Shown here piece by piece: positions 1 through 10,324 of a stretch of DNA of 64,000 bases. Location of the stretch: positions 3,358,696 through 3,422,695 of the forward strand of contig SCFE01000003.1 of assembly GCA_004352715.1 (NCBI GenBank), given 5' to 3'. The DNA is from Hofstenia miamia. Taxonomy: Eukaryota; Xenacoelomorpha; Acoela. Positions within the stretch are counted from its first letter, which is position 1, and every line of letters starts with the position of its first letter. A program made the position numbers and the translations under genes. The notes below the pieces were generated by a model. The model was given only the letters and a program-made list of their open reading frames with translations, did not search any database and was not told the DNA's origin.

Positions 1-1439
1 AATAATACTAAGTAGGTTATGACTTTCAGAAAATAAAATTCAATACAGCGTTTGAATTACGAATAATTATTGTGTTACAAGTTGATCAAATTAATAACTC
101 ATGTAGCAGCTGCTGATTCAGCTAACTTTTGACTCCAGGTCCTCTAAAGCAAAGCAAATCCACATACCAAACTCAAAGAAAGACTTCAAATTGAAGTTAG
201 TGGAGGCATTCCTAACGCCGAAAATTCAGACATTAGTGAGCCATTCGAAAACAATTTGTTAGCACCATTGATAGCAAGGCTAATCTCGGTTGTGAAATTA
301 AAGACTTTACGTCTGTTAACTTTGCGAATCTTGATCTATTTTACGGTTGACATCGAGCACTGCGTTGGTGAAGCATGGTGGATTCGAGTCTGCCATTTGA
401 ACCAAGGTTCATGGAATGACATACATGGCTTCACAATAGAGGCATAAAAATGATCAATCTTAATTGTAATCACAATTTTTTCCTGGATGCTACTATTAGC
501 ATTATAGATAAACTTGTAAATATAGTTGTGATGAAGACCCAGACTTCTTACATAGGATTTTCAAGTGAACAAATGTTCATTCGTCTAACTAGGCAACTGA
601 AATTTTAGACTGGGTGGGCCAATCACTCAAAGGAGTGTTTGCTTCAGCTTCGAGATACTGCTGTTTAAAACAGCACATAAATTTAACCCACTTTGGCGTA
701 TTATCTGTGCTGTTAACAAACTATCAATGTCTTTCAATCCCCTCAACAGAGGATCAAAGACGCACAAGAATTCAGACCAGTGCTATAATAATTAATAAAG
801 ATACTTGCAGTCCCAGGTAGTCAACATTAGAGGGTGATTCAACGTATCAATTATATTTTAAATTTGAATTCTCGTGAATATTCATTTTTTATTATGAGTC
901 ATTTCACAAATGTGTTGTGTGCTATGCGCATTTATAACTGTCATGGCTCGCTCTTTATCAACTTCTAAAATGGATGATCTACTTTTCATTTAGTAAAATG
1001 TTCAAAACATTTACAAAGCACTAGGTTTCAGAGGCGTGTTTACGATTTTTAAAACGGCTGTAAACAAACGACGAGTACAGTAATTGTTGATATTGAAAGA
1101 AACGTTTTCTTTCCAATGTCGTAATCTTCTTATTATACCAGACTAAAATATTATGAGAAAATGATTGGCTAAATGAATTTGGCGAAGTTTTTAAGCAATT
1201 GTGAATTACGGTGAGCTATTTTTGTTTGGCAAAAACATTGGAAAAAATTTAAAAACTAAGTCGGAAAATGTATTTTTAGAGTCTAATTTTTCGATATTTT
1301 CACATGAACAAGACTGTCAAAAAACCTTCTGCTCTTATTCATGCAATGTCTTGGCCTATCTTTTTTTATCGATTCAAACTAAGAAGTAAGTAACAAAATA
1401 TCGAAGCTGTTAAAAACAAAATGGTTGCTGTTAACAGCT
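1..1439. other. AT-rich non-coding stretch
   Basis: I see no supported gene. The short open frames here are under 70 codons, show no domain I recognise and have no clear splice sites. The stretch precedes a MITE and may be intergenic or intronic. Confidence 0.5.
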
Positions 1440-1861
1440 TATTTAGCTGGTTGGTTCTTAAATCTGTCAATTCATAATCTTATAGCTGTCAAAATTTATC
1501 TTACAACTGTCAGAAAAAGTCGTTTTTGTTTAAAATGAGCTTAATTGGGACATTGCTTAAGATACATCTACTTAAAATAGTAACTATATGAGAAAAGCAT
1601 TAAGATAACATTTCAATTGCTTCCTACATATATAATTTTGAAAATTTTTCAAAGGTTTCACATTTATCAATTACTTTAACTTCAAAAGCTATTTAAATAT
1701 TTTTAAGTATTTTACTATTTACCATATTGATAATGCTTTTTGATTAATGCTATTGGCTAAAAGTGATTTCCATAGTTACATCTTTTTCTGACAGCTGTAA
1801 GATATATTCTGCCAGCCATAAGATTATGAATTGACAGATTTAAGAATCAACCTATTTAGCT
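1440..1861. mobile_element. MITE with 71-bp TIRs and 9-bp TSD (MULE-like)
   Basis: The element body is 1449-1852 (404 bp). Its arms, 1449-1519 and 1782-1852, are inverted repeats of 71 bp with about 6 mismatches, both starting GGTTG and running through TTCTTAAATCTGTCAATTC. The direct repeat TATTTAGCT occurs at 1440-1448 and at 1853-1861, a perfect 9-bp target duplication. No coding capacity is present. Long arms and a 9-bp duplication are typical of Mutator-like elements; that family call is inference because no transposase is present. Confidence 0.82.
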
Positions 1862-2381
1862 GGATATAGTTAGAGTGAGTATGAGACCATTTTATCAATC
1901 TTTATGATCCAAATTTTATCTTATTAAATGCAGTTATATATTTTCATAGCCATACAATCAACACATTATTGCGAAAATTATCGATTGAAAATAGGTATGC
2001 TGCCAATATTGGCTAGAAAAAATTGCATAATTTGCTTTTCATGCAGATATTTAATAATTTAATTTTTTCAAAACCATTTGGATACCTATTTTTAGATTTT
2101 CTGAATAACACAAATTATGCTTATTGTAGAGTCGCTCGGGGACTTTTGGTGATTTTATTCTCTAAACATTTATTTTGTATTTCTACGTCACTCTGACGTC
2201 AGTGTTTATTTTCGATCTCAGGTTGCTATTGCTAATTTGACGTCCCCTCAATGGTGCTTATTGATTGCTCAAATTTAATTTTGCGAGGGGAAAGAATTTG
2301 ATCCTGTTAAATTTTTGATCCTGTTAAATTACGTGGACATTTGATTATTGTAAACAAAGGCAGGTGATCGTTAAACATTTG

Positions 2382-2388
2382 TATATAA
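2382..2388 (+). promoter_or_regulatory. TATA-like box of the 5' LTR
   Basis: TATATAA lies about 258 bp into the LTR, downstream of a TGACGTCA palindrome. The same box is at 9635-9641 in the right LTR. This placement fits a U3 promoter; function is inferred from position only. Confidence 0.5.
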
Positions 2389-2505
2389 GCTGAGACAACT
2401 GTAGCGAATGTTCAATAGACTTTGTCTACTCTTAACTACCGCTCTTACCGTTGTATCTTTTATTTATTTATTACTTTAAATGATATTTATTGCTTAAGAT
2501 CGGCG

Positions 2506-2583
2506 ACAATTCGGGAGTGCTTTCATTAGCACGGGGCGACAAGTTGCTCCTGGGGATCTTTCGATCTTTCCAGTCCGAATTGT
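2506..2583. other. Stem-forming inverted repeat in LTR
   Basis: ACAATTCGG at 2506-2514 pairs perfectly with CCGAATTGT at 2575-2583, enclosing a relatively GC-rich loop. The pair is conserved in the right LTR. It lies downstream of the TATA-like box, so it would be in the transcribed leader and could be an RNA structure. The role is unknown. Confidence 0.45.
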
Positions 2584-3249
2584 GGTTCTTTAAGTTATGT
2601 ATACGGTTACGCATAAGGAAATAATAAATCTCTCGTTAGTAGTTCAACACGTACATGCACTTATAAGATCTAACACTGTGATGATACCATGCTGTTGGCT
2701 AGCACGAATATCTGGCAATTACAGATTATTTAATAGTTAGCTGAGAGATAACAATGAAAATGAGAAGTAGGTTGTTTTTTNCGCAGAAGGAAATAATAAA
2801 TCTCTCGTTAGTAGTTCAACGCGTACATGCACTTATAAGATCTAACACTGTGATGATACCATGCCGTTGGCTAGCACGAATATCTGGCAATTACAGATTA
2901 TCTAATAGTTAGCTGAGAGATAACAATGAAAATGAGAAGTAGGTTGTTTGTTCGAATTGAGATAGAAATTAAACAAGTGAGACAGATAGGGTAGCACCAG
3001 TCAATAGGTTAAGCACTTTACTTCTGGAAGCTCCGCTTCGGCTGGAAGCCATAGGAATTGGTCATCTCGGTTCTTACCTAAAAGTAGTTCTGTTACTTGG
3101 ATGAGTTACCAATGTTACATCTGTAAATGTTATAAGTCTAATCTAAACTGTTTCTTGGAATCATGGCTGTACTGAACACTAATTAAACCTTCTGCAGAGT
3201 CAATCGAGTTTCTAGCTAATTCTTACCAGCCACTGATTCTACAAAGACC

Positions 3250-4249
3250 NNNNNNNNNNNNNNNNNNNNNNNNNNNNNNNNNNNNNNNNNNNNNNNNNNN
3301 NNNNNNNNNNNNNNNNNNNNNNNNNNNNNNNNNNNNNNNNNNNNNNNNNNNNNNNNNNNNNNNNNNNNNNNNNNNNNNNNNNNNNNNNNNNNNNNNNNNN
3401 NNNNNNNNNNNNNNNNNNNNNNNNNNNNNNNNNNNNNNNNNNNNNNNNNNNNNNNNNNNNNNNNNNNNNNNNNNNNNNNNNNNNNNNNNNNNNNNNNNNN
3501 NNNNNNNNNNNNNNNNNNNNNNNNNNNNNNNNNNNNNNNNNNNNNNNNNNNNNNNNNNNNNNNNNNNNNNNNNNNNNNNNNNNNNNNNNNNNNNNNNNNN
3601 NNNNNNNNNNNNNNNNNNNNNNNNNNNNNNNNNNNNNNNNNNNNNNNNNNNNNNNNNNNNNNNNNNNNNNNNNNNNNNNNNNNNNNNNNNNNNNNNNNNN
3701 NNNNNNNNNNNNNNNNNNNNNNNNNNNNNNNNNNNNNNNNNNNNNNNNNNNNNNNNNNNNNNNNNNNNNNNNNNNNNNNNNNNNNNNNNNNNNNNNNNNN
3801 NNNNNNNNNNNNNNNNNNNNNNNNNNNNNNNNNNNNNNNNNNNNNNNNNNNNNNNNNNNNNNNNNNNNNNNNNNNNNNNNNNNNNNNNNNNNNNNNNNNN
3901 NNNNNNNNNNNNNNNNNNNNNNNNNNNNNNNNNNNNNNNNNNNNNNNNNNNNNNNNNNNNNNNNNNNNNNNNNNNNNNNNNNNNNNNNNNNNNNNNNNNN
4001 NNNNNNNNNNNNNNNNNNNNNNNNNNNNNNNNNNNNNNNNNNNNNNNNNNNNNNNNNNNNNNNNNNNNNNNNNNNNNNNNNNNNNNNNNNNNNNNNNNNN
4101 NNNNNNNNNNNNNNNNNNNNNNNNNNNNNNNNNNNNNNNNNNNNNNNNNNNNNNNNNNNNNNNNNNNNNNNNNNNNNNNNNNNNNNNNNNNNNNNNNNNN
4201 NNNNNNNNNNNNNNNNNNNNNNNNNNNNNNNNNNNNNNNNNNNNNNNNN
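3250..4249. other. Assembly gap (1000 N)
   Basis: A run of exactly 1000 N immediately after the 5' LTR. The round size suggests a placeholder rather than a measured length. Confidence 0.95.
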
Positions 4250-4682
4250 ATTCCTGTATGACTTATTCCTGTATGACTTATTCATGTTCCCCGTTAAATA
4301 GTTACAGCTACTTTATAGACCGAGTAAGAAAACAAGACCTGTGTGGACACATATAAGTTCTCCGAAAATAGATTGCGTGAGTTCCAATGTGTTTTGAATT
4401 TTTTTCGGTGAGATTTGCTGACACCGTGTTTGAATATCAAGCTGATCGCGAATATCGCTAATTATTTATTGAGTTTACTATTTCTTACTGAGAAGAACAT
4501 CATCCTCGGCTTCTGTAAATGCAACAATATTGAGATTTTAAAAAATTTTTGGTAGACAAATTTAATTAGTACCTGATGTATCCTGATTGTGAGCTTTTTC
4601 TCTGTGGTGATTTGAATTTTGTTAATGAACAAAAATTTTCCTCCCTCTTGTTTTAGTTTAATAAATCTTTTAATTGATAATA

Positions 4683-5435
4683 CCCTTTCGGGAGTTACAA
4701 AAATAACATTATGTACGACACGACGAGCACCGACACTTGAGGCGATGAGTACAAGGGAGATCAACATCAAAAACGTTTATGCGCTCCAACAGAAAGATAA
4801 AAAGCTCCTTCTTCAATTTATTAATAGTGCCAAGTCAGTCAAGCGAAGTGTTAGAGAGAAGAAAGTTAAAAGCACCTGCTGCACGATAAAAGAAGTTTCT
4901 ATCTGATAATAAGTTTGTCAGTTTGTCCAAGACGGGTACTACCAGAACCTAAGGTAAGAGTAACGTAGTTGTTTATATTAATATCGTAAAATCCATGAAG
5001 CATCTTGGCAAGTGTGACAATGTCTTTGAGGATAAGTTGATAAGCAATAGGCAATGTCTTCAACCGGATGAGGGTGTTGTTGTAGATGTCTTTGCCAAAC
5101 ACCCATATAAGAACTTTACGTTGGAGCTTTTCCATCTTCTTCAATCCAGAAACATTAGGAGACCAAACACAAGAGTTGTAGAGCAGAACACTCAGAATAC
5201 ATGATTTGTAAATGACAATTTGGCATTAATCATAGTATGACAAGGAATATTTCTCTTCATGTAATAAAGAGTTTTGTAGCAACTCGCCAGTTTGGCATTT
5301 ACATGATGGTGCCAGGATAAGTTCCGCGAGATAAAAATCCCAAGATCCTTAATTACAGAAACCGGAGGAATAGAATGGTCATCAATTGATAATGAGCATG
5401 AGCAAGTAGATGAAAAGAGCTTTTTGGTTTTACCC
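4683..5435 (-). pseudogene. 3' fragment of a non-LTR retrotransposon (reverse strand)
   Basis: Read on the minus strand, this matches the 3' part of the LINE at 15.8-18.5 kb: both share the segment after the reverse transcriptase core (LYNSCVWSP, LQRKxLIW, TLPIAYQL, MLHGFYDININNYVTLTLG) and the cysteine-rich tail that ends near CRCSSCRT. The longest open piece is 4899-5144. Frame breaks separate it from the tail. The 5' side runs into the gap at 5436, so how much more of the element exists is unknown. The match to the other copy ends at the shared CCCGAAAGGG, which marks the 3' end. It is a dead copy, about 90% similar to the other by eye. Confidence 0.85.
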
Positions 5436-6435
5436 NNNNNNNNNNNNNNNNNNNNNNNNNNNNNNNNNNNNNNNNNNNNNNNNNNNNNNNNNNNNNNNNN
5501 NNNNNNNNNNNNNNNNNNNNNNNNNNNNNNNNNNNNNNNNNNNNNNNNNNNNNNNNNNNNNNNNNNNNNNNNNNNNNNNNNNNNNNNNNNNNNNNNNNNN
5601 NNNNNNNNNNNNNNNNNNNNNNNNNNNNNNNNNNNNNNNNNNNNNNNNNNNNNNNNNNNNNNNNNNNNNNNNNNNNNNNNNNNNNNNNNNNNNNNNNNNN
5701 NNNNNNNNNNNNNNNNNNNNNNNNNNNNNNNNNNNNNNNNNNNNNNNNNNNNNNNNNNNNNNNNNNNNNNNNNNNNNNNNNNNNNNNNNNNNNNNNNNNN
5801 NNNNNNNNNNNNNNNNNNNNNNNNNNNNNNNNNNNNNNNNNNNNNNNNNNNNNNNNNNNNNNNNNNNNNNNNNNNNNNNNNNNNNNNNNNNNNNNNNNNN
5901 NNNNNNNNNNNNNNNNNNNNNNNNNNNNNNNNNNNNNNNNNNNNNNNNNNNNNNNNNNNNNNNNNNNNNNNNNNNNNNNNNNNNNNNNNNNNNNNNNNNN
6001 NNNNNNNNNNNNNNNNNNNNNNNNNNNNNNNNNNNNNNNNNNNNNNNNNNNNNNNNNNNNNNNNNNNNNNNNNNNNNNNNNNNNNNNNNNNNNNNNNNNN
6101 NNNNNNNNNNNNNNNNNNNNNNNNNNNNNNNNNNNNNNNNNNNNNNNNNNNNNNNNNNNNNNNNNNNNNNNNNNNNNNNNNNNNNNNNNNNNNNNNNNNN
6201 NNNNNNNNNNNNNNNNNNNNNNNNNNNNNNNNNNNNNNNNNNNNNNNNNNNNNNNNNNNNNNNNNNNNNNNNNNNNNNNNNNNNNNNNNNNNNNNNNNNN
6301 NNNNNNNNNNNNNNNNNNNNNNNNNNNNNNNNNNNNNNNNNNNNNNNNNNNNNNNNNNNNNNNNNNNNNNNNNNNNNNNNNNNNNNNNNNNNNNNNNNNN
6401 NNNNNNNNNNNNNNNNNNNNNNNNNNNNNNNNNNN
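5436..6435. other. Assembly gap (1000 N)
   Basis: Exactly 1000 N, separating the reversed LINE fragment from the open frame at 6436. Confidence 0.95.
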
Positions 6436-7308
6436 ACTCTTATCAAATTAATCCGAGTAGCTTTATCCCGAGCCTCTACTGGCGCAGCACTGTACATACG
6501 TTTTTCGACGACGATTTCAACATCTTCTGCTTGAGCCAATTCTTAAACAGCGGGAAGACCATCAACAGTTTCGAATGTGTCAACGTCGATTTTGCCAACC
6601 TCCTCGTTATATACTTTTTCAGAGTCTCTGAAATTCAGGCAGATGACATCATGGAGCAGATCGAGATCGCCTACCAGATTGCCAAAGTCGAAGGCATCCG
6701 CCTTATAATGATAGTTTGCGATGAATACGAGGACTCCCTACCAGAGGCAATAGAAAATCTACACTATCGGATGGAAAACTTCCTAATTTTGTACTGCAAC
6801 GACTACAACGCTGTTTCATCACATTCTCTGAACAACTTGCCTGTAACCAGACTTATCTATACAGATCTATTATTGTGCCAAAGAGTGCCTTCCCATCGCT
6901 TAGCGGTGGATCAGAGACTGATCATCGATGTGCTGCTACGAGCACAAACGCTAAAACTCATTGATCCCGACACTCCATCCATCGTCACTGTAACAGATAT
7001 GCAAGTCAGTTTTGCTTTCACGCAAAGTGATCAACTCCTTAGGGAAATCCACACCATCTGGTCCAACATCAAAGCTGACTTCAATCATGAATCCGACTGG
7101 CCCAAATTAGATATTTCCAGTCCGTCGAAAACGTACCATTCATCCGTGGAGCGTACGCTACGAGAAATCAAAGTGTCATACAACAACCGAGACAACAGAA
7201 ACTTCAAGGAACGCCTATTTGCCGAAAAGAACGTCCCTGACATCTTCTCCAGAGGAGCAGTATGGATTTTAGCGATCTACCTCACGAAAGAGCCACAGCT
7301 ACAGCTAC
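6436..7308 (+). CDS. Protein of unknown family inside LTR element, copy A (partial)
   Basis: An open frame of about 290 codons with no stop, bounded by a gap on the left and a single N at 7309. I do not recognise the family. It aligns with the frame at 8053-9048: both contain an N-terminal VHxxFDD-type segment, a middle GIRLIMIV / GVRVVIIR strand, a conserved block with WP, SPSKTYH / APSRKYH and VExxLxEI, and a segment ending WILAI (about 7252-7275 here). No zinc knuckle, protease or polymerase motif is seen. Codons are mixed in GC, unlike the A-rich copy B. It could be a Gag-like structural protein or captured cargo. The reading after the N at 7309 changes character, so the C-terminus is unknown. 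Confidence 0.6.
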
Positions 7309-7334
7309 NGAGACCAAAAGACACAATGCCTCTC

Positions 7335-7440
7335 CTACTGGAGATCTGCACCACCAATTCGAGGGCATGCAGAGAACCAGTGAAAATCCCAGAGATCTGC
7401 ACCACTGATTTGAGGGCACACAGAGAACTGGTGAAAAGCA
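7335..7440 (+). repeat. About 51-bp tandem repeat, two copies
   Basis: Two imperfect direct copies (about 7338-7388 and 7389-7439) share GAGATCTGCACCAC, then GAGGGCA, CAGAGAAC and GTGAAA. They lie just after the single N at 7309, in a stretch between the two related frames. Function unknown. Confidence 0.6.
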
Positions 7441-7737
7441 GCACAACTTTCCCTCCAGTCCACCTTGCTGATTTGAGGTCAGTGCAACAATTGGAGTTAC
7501 AGGGGAAGGCAAAAGTGGGTGAAGAACAGTGCGTATATGAAAGTAATTTGAGGGTGATGTATCAACAGAACCCACAGCTGGTCAAATGCTGAAAGTGCAA
7601 ACTGTGAGCTGATTCAAGGGCGAACCAGTCAAAACAATCAGCATGGACCCACTTGACGGTGAGCTGAGCACCAGTAAACCACTAAGGATTAAACAGCTAC
7701 ACAACCCCTCCAATAGCACATCTGAGAGAGCAGTGCA

Positions 7738-9346
7738 TTCAAATAGACAGTGAAACCCTGCACCTGTACTTCATGGGAACAACAAAAATGAGAAGTAATG
7801 CATATCAAAATCTATCACCAGAAACAAAGAGTCACATATGAAAAATAGCAAAGACACAGGGCAGTGCAAAAGATAGTACTTGATGGTCAACACAATTATA
7901 ATGCACAAAAGAGACCAAATTAGATGAAACAGTGGAAATACCATACATGCATAGCATGGTTCACATAACTTTTGATGACAATTTCACACTGGAGACAGCC
8001 CAAGTGATCATGGCATACATAGACCAGATTGTGAAAATACCAGATATCAATATTGATAAAGATACCAGAAATTCATTCACATTGTAAAGGAAAAGGAATA
8101 CAACAAAACTTGGAGAAGCAGTTAGACCAAATGTTAAGAATGGCTAGAGTACAAGGCGTAAGAGTAGTCATCATTAGAAGAACAACAGTCAAGGAATTAC
8201 CACCATTCTTAAGAGAACTAGAGGTGCTGATAGAAAACGTGTTCCTATGGGAGAAAATAACAACAAAAGAAAAAATCACAGAATTAATTCGCTTAGACCT
8301 ACAAATCGACTATTGGGTCGCCTATTGTAGGCTGATGGTGGATCCATGTATCACCATCAACTTATTCAAACAAGTGAAAACGATAGAGATGACAATGCAC
8401 GCAGAAAGTGTGGAAAAGGCAAATACACTCTTCATCAAGTCTAGCCAAATGCAAAGACAGGAACATGTAAAAAAGATACAAGAAATATGGAAAGAGATGA
8501 AGCTACAAAAGAAAACAGAAGAAAAGTGGCCAGAGATACATATTGAGGCCCCATCAAGGAAATACCATAAAACAGTTGAAATGGCACTGTCAGAGATTAA
8601 TAGAGCATACAAATTAAACTCAACGAAAGATTTTAAAAACATAATATTTGAAGAGAAAAACGCCCCAGAAATAAGGTCTAGAACCACAGCTTGGATTCTA
8701 GCAATTTTTACTACACAAGACCAAGAACTGAGGCTGACAATTTCCAGAGCAGGACGCCATAGACTAGTGAAAGCTAAGAGATATGAGATAGCGTTGTCCC
8801 CAATAAATATGCAGACGAAGCATTGGTTATTAAAAGGGCACGTGGAGAAATTGACATCTCCTGACAAGAACAAGAAACCAATGCAGGAGGTTGAAAGGTT
8901 TATCAGCAGATTAATCATTAACAAGAGTCCATTAGGCAGAATGTCAATGGTGGATATAGCAAATAGAACAGGAATCACGCCAGAAGAGATCACTATATTT
9001 GACGAACCCATGAGAAAATACATGTGGGGTGCCACATCTGAAACATGATTAAGACAAGTCAACACGGAACTGTGGATAACAACAAGGAAGATAATCAAAT
9101 GAAAAATCGTAGACACAAAAGAAATATTTATGATGATAGGGAACAAAGAAATTCAGCAAATGTTAGAGACAGACATGAGAAGATATGAAAAGGGGAGCCC
9201 TTGCTGCACGTTTGTAAAGATCAATAAGAGCATGGAAATGATGTGGAGGGGATGAATAACAGAACCAGTGGAAGTGTGTGAAATGAATACGAAAATGCAA
9301 AAAGAAATGCTAGAAGAAGAAGAACTCCTAACGTTGACACAACTAA
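7738..9346 (+). pseudogene. Protein of unknown family inside LTR element, copy B (degenerate)
   Basis: The longest intact frame is 8053-9048 (331 codons). Homology to copy A shows the real coding stretch is longer. A preceding frame from about 7738 carries the N-terminal VHITFDD segment but is broken by TGA at 7839 and 7881 and TAA at 7899, then shifts frame near 8060-8100. After the TGA at 9046-9048 the same frame stays coding-like to about 9346, with further TGA at 9100 and 9253. Five of the six internal stops are TGA. Residues matching copy A: GVRVVIIR, PSRKYH, VEMALSEI and WILAI. The protein is lysine- and glutamate-rich, with A-rich codons as is common in retroelement genes. Family unknown; a Gag-like role is possible but no motif proves it. 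Confidence 0.55.
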
Positions 9347-9352
9347 TATTAT

Positions 9353-10324
9353 TGTAGAGTCGCTCGGGGACTTTTGGTGATTTTATTCTCTGGGACTTTT
9401 GGTGATTTTATTCTCTAAACATTTATTTTGTATTTCTACGTCACTCTGACGTCGGTGTTTATTTTCGATCTCAGGTTGCTATTGCTAATTTGACGTCCCC
9501 TCGATGGTGCTTATTGATTGCTCAAATTTAATTTTGCGAGGGGAAAGAATTTGATCCTGTTAAATTTTTGATCCTGTTAAATTACGTGGACATTTGATTA
9601 TTGTAAACAAAGGCAGGTGATCGTTAAACATTTGTATATAAGCTGAGACAACTGTAGCGAATGTTCAATAGACTTTGTCTACTCTTAACTACCGCTCTTA
9701 CCGTTGTATCTTTTATTTATTTATTACTTTAAATGATATTTATTGCTTAAGATCGGCGACAATTCGGGAGTGCTTTCATTAGCACGGGGCGACAAGTTGC
9801 TCCTGGGGATCTTTCGATCTTTCCAGTCCGAATTGTGGTTCTTTAAGTTATGTATACGGTTACGCATAAGGAAATAATAAATCTCTCGTTCGTACTTCAA
9901 CACGTACATGCACTTATAAGATCTAACACTGTGATGATACCATGCTGTTGGCTAGCACGAATATCTGGCAATTACAGATTATTTAATAGTTAGCTGAGAG
10001 ATAACAATGAAAATGAGAAGTAGGTTGTTTTTTCGAATTGAGATAGAAATTAAACAAGTGAGACAGATAGGGTAGCACCAGTCAATAGGTTAAGCACTTT
10101 TCTTCTGGAAGTTCCACTTTGGCTGGAAGCCATAGGAATTGGTCATCTTGGTTGTTACCTAAAGTAGTTTCATTACTTGGATGAATTACCAATGTTACAT
10201 CTATTAATGTTATAAGTTCTAATCTAACCTGTTTCTTGGAATCGTGGCTGTATTGAACACTAACTAAACCTTCTGCAGAGTCAATCGAGTTTCTAGCTAA
10301 TTCTTACCAGCCACTGATTCTACA
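9353..10324 (+). repeat. 3' LTR
   Basis: 972 bp, TG...CA ends, followed by the target duplication TTAT at 10325-10328. A 25-bp unit (GGGACTTTTGGTG...) is tandemly duplicated near the start, which the left LTR lacks. The TATA-like box is at 9635-9641. By eye it differs from the left LTR at roughly one to two dozen sites, so the insertion is not brand-new but still well preserved. Confidence 0.88.
9635..9641 (+). promoter_or_regulatory. TATA-like box of the 3' LTR
   Basis: TATATAA in the same context as in the 5' LTR (2382-2388). Confidence 0.45.

Larger units (their letters stand above)
2125..3243 (+). repeat. 5' LTR (contains an assembly duplication)
   Basis: This copy is 1119 bp against 972 bp for the right LTR. 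The excess is explained by about 172 bp (from about 2609 to 2781) repeated after the single N at 2781. The right copy in turn carries a 25-bp tandem duplication missing here, so both reduce to a core of about 947 bp. Ends are TG...CA. It contains a palindromic TGACGTCA site near 2195, a TATA-like box at 2382-2388, A/T-rich polyadenylation-like sequence (AATAATAAAT) and a stem-forming pair at 2506-2514 and 2575-2583. Confidence 0.88.
2125..10324 (+). mobile_element. LTR retrotransposon, no pol visible, unknown cargo proteins
   Basis: Two near-identical direct repeats (2125-3243 and 9353-10324) begin TGTAGA and end TCTACA, and are flanked by the 4-bp duplication TTAT at 2121-2124 and 10325-10328. 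Between them lie two 1000-N gaps, a reversed LINE fragment, and two related open frames of unknown family. No protease, reverse transcriptase, RNase H or integrase motif is readable in the sequenced interior. These could be in the gaps, or the element may be non-autonomous. A primer-binding site cannot be judged because only six bases (AAGACC) follow the left LTR before the gap. A purine-rich run (about 9298-9329) precedes the right LTR but does not touch it. The contig at 4250-5435 may be misplaced by scaffolding. Confidence 0.8.

Noticed and set aside
3239-4285. Long open frame across the first gap
   Set aside because: It consists almost entirely of unknown bases; the few real codons carry no information.
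5410-6539. Open frames spanning the gap at 5436-6435 on both strands
   Set aside because: Artefacts of the N run; only 6436-7308 has independent support, from homology to copy B.
7282-7575. Minus-strand 97-codon frame over the 51-bp repeats
   Set aside because: No domain; composition follows from the repeat and the frame crosses the N at 7309.
8322-9146. 274-codon minus-strand frame opposite copy B
   Set aside because: Shadow of the A-rich plus-strand coding sequence; hydrophobic composition arises from the complement of Lys/Glu codons, and the homology is on the plus strand.
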